Part shown: in pieces, positions 16,355-25,295 of the stretch
How the letters are laid out: the number at the start of each line of letters is the position of its first letter
How positions within the stretch are numbered: the stretch's first letter is position 1
Origin: Cytophagaceae bacterium
GTDB lineage: Bacteria > Bacteroidota > Bacteroidia > Cytophagales > Spirosomataceae
NCBI GenBank assembly: GCA_016722655.1
Contig: JADKIR010000004.1
Span: 744,001-808,000, forward strand
Length of the DNA: 64,000 bases
Direction: 5' to 3'
Program-made: the position numbers and the translations under genes
The notes under the pieces: model-generated
Databases searched by the model: none
Seen by the model: the letters and a program-made list of their open reading frames with translations, nothing else
Told to the model about the DNA's origin: nothing

Positions 16355-16945
16355 TTATTTTTGGGCTAACCAATAATTGATTTTATGGGTCAAAAAAGCT
16401 GTTCCTGAGCCTATTATTGCACCTGCAAGCACATCACCAGGATAATGCACACCCAGGTGCATACGGGAATAGCCGATTGCAGAGGCGTAAGTGTATGCTG
16501 GAACCGCCACATACCATTTGGGATATGCAATAGTCAGAGAGGTAGCCATAGAAAATGCGTCAGTGGTATGACCCGAAGGAAATGACTCACTTCCGGCTTT
16601 GGTGAGTTTCTGTATTTCAGGGTAAGTCACAAACGGACGGGGTTCTTTAACAGTTTTTTTAATTATTCCAGAAATTGCCGCTGATAATAGCAATGATGAG
16701 CCTACATAAATTGCTTTTCTTTTCCCCAACGAATCATGTCTGATGGAAGCGACCGTAAACAAAATAGCAGGAGTGCCGATGTCGGTATAGGTAATTGAAT
16801 TGGTGAGTTTCCTTAATCCGTCATCAAATGAAGGATTTCTTTCCAGATTAATCTTACGAAGTAATTCTATATTCCAGTTTTGAGAAAATGAAAGGTGATA
16901 TAAAAAAATAAAGTATAAAAAAAACAGTGTCCGGAATTTCATCAA
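16355..16945 (-). CDS. PAP2-family phosphatase
   Basis: 196 residues with a signal-like first segment and several hydrophobic helices. All three PAP2 motifs are visible: KKTVKEPRP (KX6RP), SESFPSGHT (PSGH) and YSRMHLGVHYPGD (SRX5HX3D). Such enzymes remove phosphate from membrane lipids such as undecaprenyl pyrophosphate or phosphatidic acid on the outer face of the inner membrane; which lipid cannot be told. The start is the ATG at 16943-16945. Confidence 0.92.
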   Translation of the reverse strand: MMKFRTLFFLYFIFLYHLSFSQNWNIELLRKINLERNPSFDDGLRKLTNSITYTDIGTPAILFTVASIRHDSLGKRKAIYVGSSLLLSAAISGIIKKTVKEPRPFVTYPEIQKLTKAGSESFPSGHTTDAFSMATSLTIAYPKWYVAVPAYTYASAIGYSRMHLGVHYPGDVLAGAIIGSGTAFLTHKINYWLAQK

Positions 16946-17033
16946 AAGTCATTTTGAAAACTCAATATAAAACGAAAAAACATTCAAATGTGTATTTGAA
17001 TTTGATTGGATAAAATTTTTACAGAATATCATC

Positions 17034-17041
17034 TATTTTTG
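17034..17041 (+). promoter_or_regulatory. -7 promoter box deciding the start of the beta-helix lipoprotein
   Basis: TATTTTTG is a perfect TAnnTTTG. A TTG lies 25 bases upstream (17006-17008), a little far for the -33 box. Transcription from here would begin near 17047, so translation cannot start at the in-frame TTG at 17006 and most likely starts at 17063. Confidence 0.5.
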
Positions 17042-17062
17042 CATTACCATAAACCAAATCTC

Positions 17063-18598
17063 TTGAAAATAACCCATAAAGCTGTACTTCTATTTTTGCT
17101 AATCATAGCAATCTGTTCTTGTGAAGATGAGGTAGTTATCAATAAAGGTACTCCCACCAAATTTCCTGAAATTTCATTTTCTGAAAAAACGATTAATTTA
17201 GGCGATATTAAGTCCAACACCTCCGGACTTTTTACTTTTAAAAAGCAAGGCTATGGTAAAGTAAAATATACTATAAGTAGTGATAAATCCTGGCTTACTA
17301 TCAACAAAACTGACGGAAAACTGTATTTCTACGCTACTGACACCATAAAATATGCCGTAAAAATGCCTTTTACCGATCTTATTGAAGGTGAAAATATTGC
17401 AACTTTGACCTTTACACCAACCGTTCAATTTGCTCAGGAAGAGCCTATTAAGATACAGGTAAAAGGGAATTTCATAGTTCCTCGACTCGAAATTGATAAA
17501 ACCGAGATTGATTTGGGAACAATAAGGTCAGCCGTTAAAACAAAAGTAGTAATTACAAAAAAAGGTTATGAATTGACACGGTATGATGCAGAAAGCGACA
17601 AACCATGGATAAAGTTAGATCATAATTCGAAAACTGTTGAATCTACCGATACGCTTACACTATCAATAGACCCTACAAACCTTCCTGGGGGTGCATTTTC
17701 TGGAAAATTGAAGATTTATCCCACGGCCATGGGAATAAAAGGTAGTCTGTTAGAAATAAATTTGAAAGGAAACTACGATGATACCATTTTTGGCGATGTT
17801 ACTGGTCATACACTTACAAAAAACGAAGTGTGGAGAGATCAAATCAACCTAAAAGGCTCAGTGACTATTCCGAAAGGTTTAACACTGACTATCAAACCCG
17901 GAACGAAAATCCTGGTTGATAAAAATACAACTCCTGTAAGTCTTAACGTTAATGGTAAATTGATAATGAATGGTGACAAGGAAAACATTATCGAGATAAA
18001 ATCAGTGACTAACACCTCCAATCTAGACTGGACAGGTATTATTGTCACCGGTGACCTGGAGGTTTCTTATGCAATGATAAAAAATGCGGGAAATGCACTC
18101 AGTTTTGAATATTTGACCACCAACCTGAGTACCGTAGCACCAAAAATTCACCATGTCCTGTTTGATTTTAACCGAATCGCCATTTTTGGTTTTAAGTCAA
18201 ATTCTGCCCTTTCGCTGAATAATTTAACCTTCCGGAAAGGTGACCTCTTCAGTATTCATTTCAACGAAACGAGTAATACCACGTTGGAGTCTTGTGAGTT
18301 TTTGACTGAAAACTGTTATATCGACATAAATATTTCAGCAAATAATGGAAAACTCAACCTTTCTAACTGCAATTTCATAAAGAAAAACTTTGATTTTCAG
18401 AGTCAACTGGAAGTAATTGATGGGTTTAGATCTAATAATGTCAGCGTAAACAATACCTATGCACTTTTTACCAAAAATGGTTTTGGGAAAAATGGAAATT
18501 CGATATCGATTGCAAATGAACGATCAACGGCCTTGCAAGGAATTGGATGCGGATTTTCCAATAAATACTCTTCTGCCAGAAAAAAAACCGAAAATTAA
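17063..18598 (+). CDS. Lipoprotein with BACON-like domains and a right-handed beta-helix
   Basis: I take the TTG at 17063 as start: it gives an ideal lipoprotein signal, M-KITHKAVLLFLLIIAICSC (C20 lipidated), and lies just downstream of a promoter -7 box. The open frame extends to 17006 but there is no ATG near the N-terminus. Residues 30-130 and 135-235 are two related beta-sandwich modules (ISFSEKTINLGDIKSN... / LEIDKTEIDLGTIRSA...), each with a conserved W-(L/I)-x-(I/L) strand, resembling BACON-like modules. From about 245 on, patterns such as GVTIPKGLTLTIKPGTKILV-type strands and stacked asparagines indicate a beta-helix (pectate-lyase-like) fold. Probably a surface glycan- or protein-binding lipoprotein; no catalytic residues identified. 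Confidence 0.75.
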   Translation: MKITHKAVLLFLLIIAICSCEDEVVINKGTPTKFPEISFSEKTINLGDIKSNTSGLFTFKKQGYGKVKYTISSDKSWLTINKTDGKLYFYATDTIKYAVKMPFTDLIEGENIATLTFTPTVQFAQEEPIKIQVKGNFIVPRLEIDKTEIDLGTIRSAVKTKVVITKKGYELTRYDAESDKPWIKLDHNSKTVESTDTLTLSIDPTNLPGGAFSGKLKIYPTAMGIKGSLLEINLKGNYDDTIFGDVTGHTLTKNEVWRDQINLKGSVTIPKGLTLTIKPGTKILVDKNTTPVSLNVNGKLIMNGDKENIIEIKSVTNTSNLDWTGIIVTGDLEVSYAMIKNAGNALSFEYLTTNLSTVAPKIHHVLFDFNRIAIFGFKSNSALSLNNLTFRKGDLFSIHFNETSNTTLESCEFLTENCYIDINISANNGKLNLSNCNFIKKNFDFQSQLEVIDGFRSNNVSVNNTYALFTKNGFGKNGNSISIANERSTALQGIGCGFSNKYSSARKKTEN

Positions 18599-18613
18599 AT
18601 CTCCGGCTTGATT

Positions 18614-19735
18614 TTATTTCACATATTTCGAAAATGCCTCAAGAAACTTGTCAGCGTCGGTTTTTGTCAAAGCCAGACTCGGTAATAGCCTGATGGTATT
18701 GGCACCGGCAACACCGGTAAAAATATGGTCTTCAAACAACAATTTATTTCTTATTTCAGAAACTGACTTATCCAATTCGATTCCTATCATTAAGCCCTTG
18801 CCTCTCAGGTCTTTCAACTCTTTGAAAGTTGATAATTGCTCTAAAAGATAAGTGCCCACGGTAGCGGCATTTTCAACCAATTTTTCTTTCTTAATTATAT
18901 CCAAAACCGAAATTGCTGCCACACAAGCCAGGTGGTTGCCACCAAAAGTAGTACCTAACAGTCCGTGCTTTGCATGAAATTTTGGAGAAATCAGTATCCC
19001 ACCCACAGGAAAACCATTCCCCATGCCTTTGGCCACCGAAATAATATCTGGTTTTACTTTGTAATATTGATACGAAAAAAATTTGCCTGAGCGACCATAT
19101 CCACACTGCACCGAATCATGAATAAACACTGCTCCGGTTTTGTCGCACGCGGCTCTGATGGTTTTTAAAAACTCCTCAGTCGCAACCTGAATGCCACCTA
19201 CACCTTGTATTCCTTCCACTATTACAGCACAGGTTTCATTGTCTATGGCTTTTTTAGTAGCCTCCACATCATTAAACGGCACAAACTGCACATGCCCGGC
19301 AAAGTTAATCGGGGCCTTGATAGAAGGGTTGTCTGTCACGGCTACCGCAGCAGAAGTACGGCCATGGAAACTTTTGGTAAATGCCACTATTTTGGTGCGA
19401 CCAGTATGAAAAGATGCCAACTTTAAAGCGTTTTCGTTGGCTTCGGCACCCGAATTAGCCAAAAACAAAGTAAAATCTTTTAATCCTGAAATTTTTCCAA
19501 GTTTTTCAGCCAGTTCATCTTGCAGAGAAATCTTTACTGAATTGGAATAAAACCCAAGATTTTTGATCTGTTTTGTAAGTCTCTTAACATAATAAGGATG
19601 AGAATGACCTACAGAGATTACTGCATGACCACCGTATAAATCTAAATATTCCTGGCCTTTTTCGTCCCAAATTTTACTTCCTGAAGCCTTTACAGGCTCA
19701 ATATCGTTAATTGGATATACATCAAATAATTTCAT
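18614..19735 (-). CDS. argD: Acetylornithine/succinylornithine aminotransferase
   Basis: A 373-residue class III PLP aminotransferase. Visible motifs: NSGAEANENALKLA (PLP phosphate loop), SFHGRTSAA, FIHDSVQCGYGRSGKFF and SVAKGMGNGFPVGG with the catalytic K236. D207, which contacts the PLP pyridine nitrogen, is kept, but the usual glutamate after it (DEVQ) is S208. The enzyme catalyses the fourth step of arginine synthesis. Some Bacteroidota use succinylated rather than acetylated intermediates, and this sequence cannot tell which. It lies 92 bases downstream of argC on the same strand; the other arg genes are not in the window. Confidence 0.88.
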   Translation of the reverse strand: MKLFDVYPINDIEPVKASGSKIWDEKGQEYLDLYGGHAVISVGHSHPYYVKRLTKQIKNLGFYSNSVKISLQDELAEKLGKISGLKDFTLFLANSGAEANENALKLASFHTGRTKIVAFTKSFHGRTSAAVAVTDNPSIKAPINFAGHVQFVPFNDVEATKKAIDNETCAVIVEGIQGVGGIQVATEEFLKTIRAACDKTGAVFIHDSVQCGYGRSGKFFSYQYYKVKPDIISVAKGMGNGFPVGGILISPKFHAKHGLLGTTFGGNHLACVAAISVLDIIKKEKLVENAATVGTYLLEQLSTFKELKDLRGKGLMIGIELDKSVSEIRNKLLFEDHIFTGVAGANTIRLLPSLALTKTDADKFLEAFSKYVK

Positions 19736-19827
19736 CTTTGTATTTTCTACTGAAGGTTTTTAACCTACAGCTTTTTTTTATTAATCAAAATTTTAATTCT
19801 CGTTACACTTGACTCCGTATTTAATTC

Positions 19828-20796
19828 TTAAAATCCGGCTAATTTTAGATTTAAGCCTGCTTTTTCATCAATTTCGAAGGCAAGATTCATGTTTTGAACT
19901 GCTCGCCCCGAGGCCCCTTTAACCAGGTTGTCAATGATAGAAGTTACCAATAGTCTTTTGCCATGTTTTTGGATTTGCAAAATACATTTATTGGAATTCA
20001 CCACCATTTTCAGATCAATCTCCTGGCGAGCAATTACTGTAAAAGGGTGTCCTTGGTAATATTTCTGAAATAATTCAATAGCAGCATTTTCTTCCAAATC
20101 ACAGTCAAAATAGACATTGGACATTATTCCCCTGGTGAAATTTCCCCGATATGGAATAAAGTTAATATCCTCTGAAAAATCGTTTTGCAGTTGTTTCAGG
20201 CTTTGACCAATTTCAGCCAAATGCTGATGTGTAAATGCCTTGTAAATAGACACATTGTTATTTCTCCAACTAAAATGAGTACTTGCACTCAAAGACTGGC
20301 CCGCCCCGGTGGAGCCCGTAATCGCACTCACATGAACTTCACTTTTCAATAGCCCGGCAGCAGCCACCGGCAACATTGCCAATTGAATAGAAGTAGCAAA
20401 ACAGCCCGGATTGGCAATTTTTGTTGCTGACTTGATACGATTGCGGTTAAGTTCAGGCAAACCATACACAAATCCCTCCGACTCATCACGGTAGTCGGTA
20501 CTGAGGTCAATAATTCTTACTGACGACGGAATAGCATTTTCAGCCAGAAATTTTCGGCTTTGTCCATGTCCTGAGCAAAGGAAAATCACATCTACCGCAC
20601 TGAAATCCAGAGAATCAGAAAACAAAAGTTCGGTTTCTCCCAAAAGATCAGTGTGTGTTTTATAAACTGGTTTTCCGGCCTGGCTTTGAGAATTGACAAA
20701 TACCACCTCTGCCTGAGGATGATTTATTAAAATTCGTAGAAGCTCCCCACCGGTGTAGCCTGCTCCACCGATGATTCCTACTTTTATTTTTTCCAT
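19828..20796 (-). CDS. argC: N-acetyl-gamma-glutamyl-phosphate reductase
   Basis: 322 residues. The N-terminal Rossmann motif GIIGGAGYTGGELLRIL binds NADPH, and the catalytic cysteine is C132 in ANPGCFAT. HVSAITGSTGAGQSLS and the C-terminal KGASGRAVQNMNLAF complete the family pattern. It reduces N-acyl-glutamyl phosphate to the semialdehyde, the step before ArgD. Normal length. Only argC-argD are together here; in many Bacteroidota they sit in a longer arg cluster. Divergent from lgt across a 229-base gap. Confidence 0.96.
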   Translation of the reverse strand: MEKIKVGIIGGAGYTGGELLRILINHPQAEVVFVNSQSQAGKPVYKTHTDLLGETELLFSDSLDFSAVDVIFLCSGHGQSRKFLAENAIPSSVRIIDLSTDYRDESEGFVYGLPELNRNRIKSATKIANPGCFATSIQLAMLPVAAAGLLKSEVHVSAITGSTGAGQSLSASTHFSWRNNNVSIYKAFTHQHLAEIGQSLKQLQNDFSEDINFIPYRGNFTRGIMSNVYFDCDLEENAAIELFQKYYQGHPFTVIARQEIDLKMVVNSNKCILQIQKHGKRLLVTSIIDNLVKGASGRAVQNMNLAFEIDEKAGLNLKLAGF

Positions 20797-20973
20797 GAAA
20801 TTGATAAGAAATTGAATATGAAAGAATTAAAAAAATATTACTTAAAAACTATCGTCGGATAGCATTGCGGATTGGGCTGTTTTGCTCTAATATTTTTTTA
20901 AAAAACATCTTTCAGATAAAGAATTTTTGAGTCGTAAAAATAGTTAATAAATCATAATATGCCTTAATATTTT

Positions 20974-21002
20974 TTTGTTTTGAGGGAATAGGCTTAATTT
21001 TA
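20974..21002 (+). promoter_or_regulatory. Candidate lgt promoter
   Basis: TTTG (20974-20977), 17 bases, then TAATTTTA (20995-21002), a 7/8 match to the Bacteroidota -7 box. It is about 24 bases ahead of the lgt start, giving a short leader. The rest of the 229-base argC-lgt gap is AT-rich and shows nothing else I can name. Confidence 0.4.
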
Positions 21003-21025
21003 CTACCGTAAATAAAACAGCAGAG

Positions 21026-21844
21026 ATGACAATAGCACAGATAGTTTGGGATGTTTCGCCCACCATTGTAAAGTTGGGGAGTTTTGAAATCAGGTGGTAC
21101 GGTTTACTATTTGCTCTTGGCTTTGTTTTTGGTTATCAGAACATTGCCCGAATTTTCAAAATAGAAAACCAGCCAGAAAAAGATCTTGACACTTTGCTTT
21201 TGACCATGATTCTTTCGATTGTTTTGGGTGCCAGGATTGGTCATTATGTTTTCTATGAAGGTCACACTTTCTTAAATAACCCGGGGTTGTTTATTTGGGA
21301 CATGCTTATTCCTCCATATTCCGGATTAGCCAGCCATGGTGCTGCTTTTGGTGTTTTAATCGGACTATTTATTTTCAAAAACCGTCATAAACAATACGAT
21401 TATCTTTGGTTAACCGACCGTATGGTGATTGTTTCAGCTCTTGGTGGAACATTTATTCGTTTCGGGAATTTCATGAATTCCGAGATTGTTGGAAAAGCTA
21501 CCAACAAACCCTGGGGGGTAATTTTTAAACAAAACTTTGAATTTGAACAAGTTGCACGCCACCCGGCTCAATTGTATGAATCAATAAGCTGCCTGATTCT
21601 GTTTGTTATTCTATTCTTTTTGTATGAAAAATGGAAAGCTAACACTCCAAAAGGTGCTTTGACCGGCATTTTCTTTATCTGGATATTTGGATTGAGGTTT
21701 TTCTATGAATTCCTGAAAGAAAATCAGGAGGCATTTGAAAATGGTATGGCATTAAACATGGGGCAGATTTTAAGTATTCCGGTGGTGTTATTTGGGGTTT
21801 ATGTTTTGGTAAAGTCTTTCAAGAATCGCTCATTAAATATTTAA
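21026..21844 (+). CDS. lgt: Prolipoprotein diacylglyceryl transferase
   Basis: A 272-residue inner-membrane enzyme with about seven membrane segments. The family motifs are plain: EIRWYGLLFALGF, GARIGHYVFYE, IPPYSGLASHGAAFGVL, IRFGNFMNSEIVGK (the Lgt signature) and HPAQLYES. It transfers diacylglycerol from phosphatidylglycerol to the lipobox cysteine and is the first step in maturing the lipoproteins predicted in this window. Single gene, ending in a bidirectional terminator shared with the convergent glycosyltransferase. Confidence 0.97.
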   Translation: MTIAQIVWDVSPTIVKLGSFEIRWYGLLFALGFVFGYQNIARIFKIENQPEKDLDTLLLTMILSIVLGARIGHYVFYEGHTFLNNPGLFIWDMLIPPYSGLASHGAAFGVLIGLFIFKNRHKQYDYLWLTDRMVIVSALGGTFIRFGNFMNSEIVGKATNKPWGVIFKQNFEFEQVARHPAQLYESISCLILFVILFFLYEKWKANTPKGALTGIFFIWIFGLRFFYEFLKENQEAFENGMALNMGQILSIPVVLFGVYVLVKSFKNRSLNI

Positions 21845-21857
21845 TATTGAATAAGTT

Positions 21858-21894
21858 AAAAAAATAGTCTGAATTAATTTCAGCCTATTTTTTT
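21858..21894 (+). terminator. Bidirectional terminator between lgt and the glycosyltransferase gene
   Basis: AAAAAAATAG-T-CTGAA pairs with TTCAG-C-CTATTTTTTT (one mismatch) around a short TTAAT loop. A-runs and T-runs on both sides let it work on both strands. Confidence 0.8.
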
Positions 21895-22886
21895 TATCCC
21901 GCATAACCAAATAATCTTTTGATTGTTCGCTTAATATTAAGTATCCAAAGTGGAATAACATGATTACTGAGCAATATTTTGATATTTGGAATATCCGGAT
22001 ACATAAGACTAATGTATTTCGCCACCAATCCCAATTTTGCCCAATATTTTTCACTGTATTGCTTTGAATTGATCAATAAATAATACCAGCCTCCCAGGTT
22101 ACGTTTAAATCTACCATGAAACTTAAAATCTGTGTCCTTATCTAAATTGGAATACATCAAAATCCTGTTTTCCAAAAATACTGCATCGTCTTTATGATCT
22201 GAATTACTGGCCCCGGCGGCATGCCGGCGATATGCTGCGGTAGTATCTGGCAAAAACTTGATTTTCCCAAATCTGGCCGCAAGCATTATCATAGGTATAT
22301 CGCCACTTTTAACTTTCGGGAACCAGGGACGGGTAGGAAATATTGCGTCAAACCTAAAAAATAAGGAAGCCGTACCCATAAACCAAACTTCATGCTCAGC
22401 GATGAGGTCGTCAATAGTGAAAACGTCTTTCTCCAGATTTTGATTTAATAAATAGGCAGGTTGATCTTCTTCAAAATACTCAACCCGGCAGTTGGTAAAA
22501 CATACCGCAAATTCCGGATTAGCCTCCATAAAATCGGCCTGTTTCTGGAGCTTCAGCGGGTCAATCCAATAATCATCCCCTTCCAGTGCTGCCATATACT
22601 TTCCCCGGCAGTTTTCAAGAATCCTGATTGAATTGGGTTGTGGTCCTCCATTTTTTTCACCTCTTACAACTTTTATTTTTTCAGGAAAACGAGCCTGGTA
22701 TTCGTCTGCAATCTGGCTTGTACCGTCTTTAGAACAGTCATCTCCGATAATAATTTCGAAGTCAAAAGTAGTCTTTTGAGCCAACACACTTTCGACTGAC
22801 TGGCGGAAAAATTTTGCATGATTATAGGTAAGCAGGTGAACACTTACCAGGGGTTTCAATGATGCAAACGTCGGGTTTATTTCCAT
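21894..22886 (-). CDS. Family 2 glycosyltransferase
   Basis: 330 residues with an N-terminal GT-A fold. VSVHLLTYNHAKFFRQSVESVL, the nucleotide-binding IIIGDDCSKDGT, and the acceptor/metal region ALEGDDYWIDPLKLQKQ are typical of GT2 enzymes that transfer sugars from nucleotide donors to glycans or lipids. After residue 210 the sequence is helical and variable, with no membrane segment. It stands alone, so neither donor nor acceptor can be inferred. The start is separated from the upstream glmM-type gene by a terminator. Confidence 0.9.
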   Translation of the reverse strand: MEINPTFASLKPLVSVHLLTYNHAKFFRQSVESVLAQKTTFDFEIIIGDDCSKDGTSQIADEYQARFPEKIKVVRGEKNGGPQPNSIRILENCRGKYMAALEGDDYWIDPLKLQKQADFMEANPEFAVCFTNCRVEYFEEDQPAYLLNQNLEKDVFTIDDLIAEHEVWFMGTASLFFRFDAIFPTRPWFPKVKSGDIPMIMLAARFGKIKFLPDTTAAYRRHAAGASNSDHKDDAVFLENRILMYSNLDKDTDFKFHGRFKRNLGGWYYLLINSKQYSEKYWAKLGLVAKYISLMYPDIPNIKILLSNHVIPLWILNIKRTIKRLFGYAG

Positions 22887-22888
22887 AT

Positions 22889-22918
22889 AAAAAAATATGC
22901 AGGACTATCACCCTGCAT
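22889..22918 (-). terminator. Terminator of the phosphohexomutase gene
   Basis: On the minus strand the stem ATGCAGG/CCTGCAT (22912-22918 with 22897-22903) is followed by a T-run that reaches the start of the glycosyltransferase gene. Confidence 0.75.
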
Positions 22919-22958
22919 TTTTCAGAATTCTTTTACAAAAATATATAAAAGCCTAATA

Positions 22959-24356
22959 TCAAGATATCATTGCTTCTTTAATATCCGAAATTATCTTATC
23001 GGCCAGATTGTCGGCTTTGGTTTCAAACTCACTTTCAGCATATATTCTGATGATAGGCTCGGTGTTTGATTTTCTCAAATGCACCCATTCTTTGTCGAAA
23101 TATATTTTTACACCATCTCTCAAATCAATATCATATTTGGCATATTTTTTCTGAATTTTTGCCAAAATCCCATCCACATCGGTGCCTTGACTCAATTCTA
23201 TTTTCTTTTTTGCAATGAAATAGTTGGGATATTTTTTCCGGAGAAAACCTACCGGCTTACCAAATTTTGCTAAATGTGTTAAAAATAAAGCAATACCCAC
23301 TAAAGCGTCTCTTCCGTAATGCAGCTCAGGAAAAATAATTCCTCCGTTTCCTTCGCCACCAATAATGGAGCCCTTTTCTTTCATTTTTTCCACCACATTA
23401 ACCTCCCCCACGGCAGCGGAAAAATATTCACCGCCATGATTGATTGTTACATCTTTCAAAGCCATTGTACTCGAAAGATTAGATACTGTAGTGTTTTTCT
23501 GTTTCTTATTGATACTTAAAATATAATCAGCTACAGCCACCAAAGTGTATTCTTCGCCGAAGGGTTCGCCATCTTCACAAATCAAAGCAAGACGGTCAAC
23601 ATCGGGGTCAACCACAATCCCAAGATCATAATCACCTTTTTGCATTTCGCCCGAAATCTCCCTCAGGTTTTCGGGAAGTGGCTCAGGATTATGTGCAAAA
23701 TGCCCTGTTGGGTCACAGTTAATTTCTTTGATTTCGGTTATACCTAAAGCTTTTAATAGCATCGGAACGGCAATTCCTCCCGATGAGTTGACAGCATCTA
23801 CAGCTATTTTGAAACCGGCATTTTTGATTAATTCTATATCAACCGAAGGTAAAGCGAGTATCTGATCAATATGTTTTTGAAGATAGCTATCGTCTTTTGT
23901 AACTTTCCCAAGATGTTTCACATCTGCAAAAGCAAAGTCTTCCGATTCAGCAATATCTAATAAATGTTGTCCATCAGCACCAGAAATAAATTCGCCTTTT
24001 TCGTTGAGGAGTTTCAAGGCATTCCATTGAACCGGATTATGACTTGCAGTAAGAATAATACCACCGGCAGCATTTTCTAAGGGTACGGCTATTTCAACAG
24101 TTGGAGTAGTAGAAAGTCCCAAATCAAGGACATCAATTCCCATGCCTACTAAAGTGGCAATCACCAAATCGTTAACCATAGGTCCGGAAGGCCGGGCATC
24201 ACGTCCAACTATGACTTTTTTACTTAATCCTTCTTTTTTTAAAATTATTGAAGCAAAGGCGGCTGTAAATTTGACTATATCAATTGGGGTAAGATTATCT
24301 CCCGTCTTGCCTCCAATTGTACCTCTAATACCTGATATTGACTTAATTAATGACAC
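22959..24356 (-). CDS. glmM: Phosphoglucosamine mutase / phosphohexomutase
   Basis: 465 residues of the alpha-D-phosphohexomutase family: N-terminal SGIRGTIGG, the phosphoserine loop TASHNPVQWNALK (S105), metal-binding DPDVDRLALI, sugar-specificity loop GGEGNGGIIFPELHYGRDAL, and phosphate-binding RKSNTEPIIRIYAES. The GEGNGG sequence, with G rather than the phosphomannomutase-type GExSGH, and the length fit the GlmM-like mutases of Bacteroidota, which feed UDP-GlcNAc synthesis. A phosphomannomutase activity cannot be excluded. Followed by its own terminator. Confidence 0.85.
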   Translation of the reverse strand: MSLIKSISGIRGTIGGKTGDNLTPIDIVKFTAAFASIILKKEGLSKKVIVGRDARPSGPMVNDLVIATLVGMGIDVLDLGLSTTPTVEIAVPLENAAGGIILTASHNPVQWNALKLLNEKGEFISGADGQHLLDIAESEDFAFADVKHLGKVTKDDSYLQKHIDQILALPSVDIELIKNAGFKIAVDAVNSSGGIAVPMLLKALGITEIKEINCDPTGHFAHNPEPLPENLREISGEMQKGDYDLGIVVDPDVDRLALICEDGEPFGEEYTLVAVADYILSINKKQKNTTVSNLSSTMALKDVTINHGGEYFSAAVGEVNVVEKMKEKGSIIGGEGNGGIIFPELHYGRDALVGIALFLTHLAKFGKPVGFLRKKYPNYFIAKKKIELSQGTDVDGILAKIQKKYAKYDIDLRDGVKIYFDKEWVHLRKSNTEPIIRIYAESEFETKADNLADKIISDIKEAMIS

Positions 24357-24443
24357 GAAGTATGACTTTTTGTTTAATAATTTGACTACAATTTTATATG
24401 AAAATAGTTTTGGGCTTGTAAAATTAACTGTTTTTAAAGGAAA

Positions 24444-25295
24444 TTATTCTTTCACAGCTTTAATTATTACCTGAGTGTCGAGCATAGAATCAACATTAAA
24501 AGAAGACCTATAAGTTCCACGGATGGGAGTCAATCCCCGATCTTCGATAGAAGAGGCAATGGCAATATAGTTGTGATCTACTACTCTTCCTTCAGTTGGA
24601 TCAAATCCTCTCCAACCACCACCAGGCAAAAGCACTTCAACCCAGGCATGCAAATCATGCTGGTGCAATTCGCTTCCATATAGGTATCCGCTAACAAATC
24701 TTGATAATAATCCCATGGCAGCACAAACCTCCATCATTAAAACCGAGAAGTCTCTGCAGGAGCCTTGTAATGTTTTTAAAGTAATACCTCCTGAGTTTGC
24801 ATCGCCACGTTCGCGGGAAACGTACTCAAATTTCCCATGAATTTCGGTGGTTAATTCCATCAAAAAATCGATGGTATCATATTTTGCCTTTTCGGCTATT
24901 TGTTTTGCAAATTCTCTTACAACTTCATCAATTTTCTTATTTCCTAAAATTGCCTCAAAATTTGAAGCTAATTTCCCGGGATACCGAAATGGAATTTTGG
25001 CAGTTTCGAATGGAAAAAAAACGAAATTCAAAGCCTGGAATGAATCAGTCTTTATTTTAAATTTTGAAAATACCTCAAAACTTTTTAGAAGCTGATTGAT
25101 GTAGCATAATTGTTGAATATTTCCCTCCTGATCAATATTTTTTACCAATAAGTCGGGCTTGGGTAAAATCGTCAAATTACTTTCAATGATCTGCTGAAAA
25201 GGCGTAGGTCTTGGATTCAGATAGAAATAGTGAGGATTTAGACCCACATAATCTGAATACGTATATTTTAACCTATGCTCAATTTCGAGTATCAT
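24444..25295 (-). CDS. Transglutaminase-like protein of the Anbu operon
   Basis: 283 residues. An upstream in-frame start at 25328 lies inside the Anbu gene; the ATG at 25293-25295 overlaps the Anbu stop as ATGA and gives the family start MILEIEHRLKYTYSD. Residues 1-80 form the N-terminal beta domain usual in these proteins; the papain-like core has C in QGSCRDFSVLMMEVC, H in DLHAWVEV and D in FDPTEG, an intact catalytic triad. Families of this kind are known next to Anbu and alpha-E genes and are predicted to cut or join peptide bonds. No signal peptide, so cytoplasmic. Confidence 0.9.
   Translation of the reverse strand: MILEIEHRLKYTYSDYVGLNPHYFYLNPRPTPFQQIIESNLTILPKPDLLVKNIDQEGNIQQLCYINQLLKSFEVFSKFKIKTDSFQALNFVFFPFETAKIPFRYPGKLASNFEAILGNKKIDEVVREFAKQIAEKAKYDTIDFLMELTTEIHGKFEYVSRERGDANSGGITLKTLQGSCRDFSVLMMEVCAAMGLLSRFVSGYLYGSELHQHDLHAWVEVLLPGGGWRGFDPTEGRVVDHNYIAIASSIEDRGLTPIRGTYRSSFNVDSMLDTQVIIKAVKE

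Noticed and set aside
17006..17062. N-terminal extension of the beta-helix lipoprotein
   Set aside because: It precedes the promoter -7 box and would put 19 residues in front of a perfect lipoprotein signal.
22887..22958. Small RNA between the glycosyltransferase and mutase genes
   Set aside because: Only the terminator hairpin is present; no promoter.
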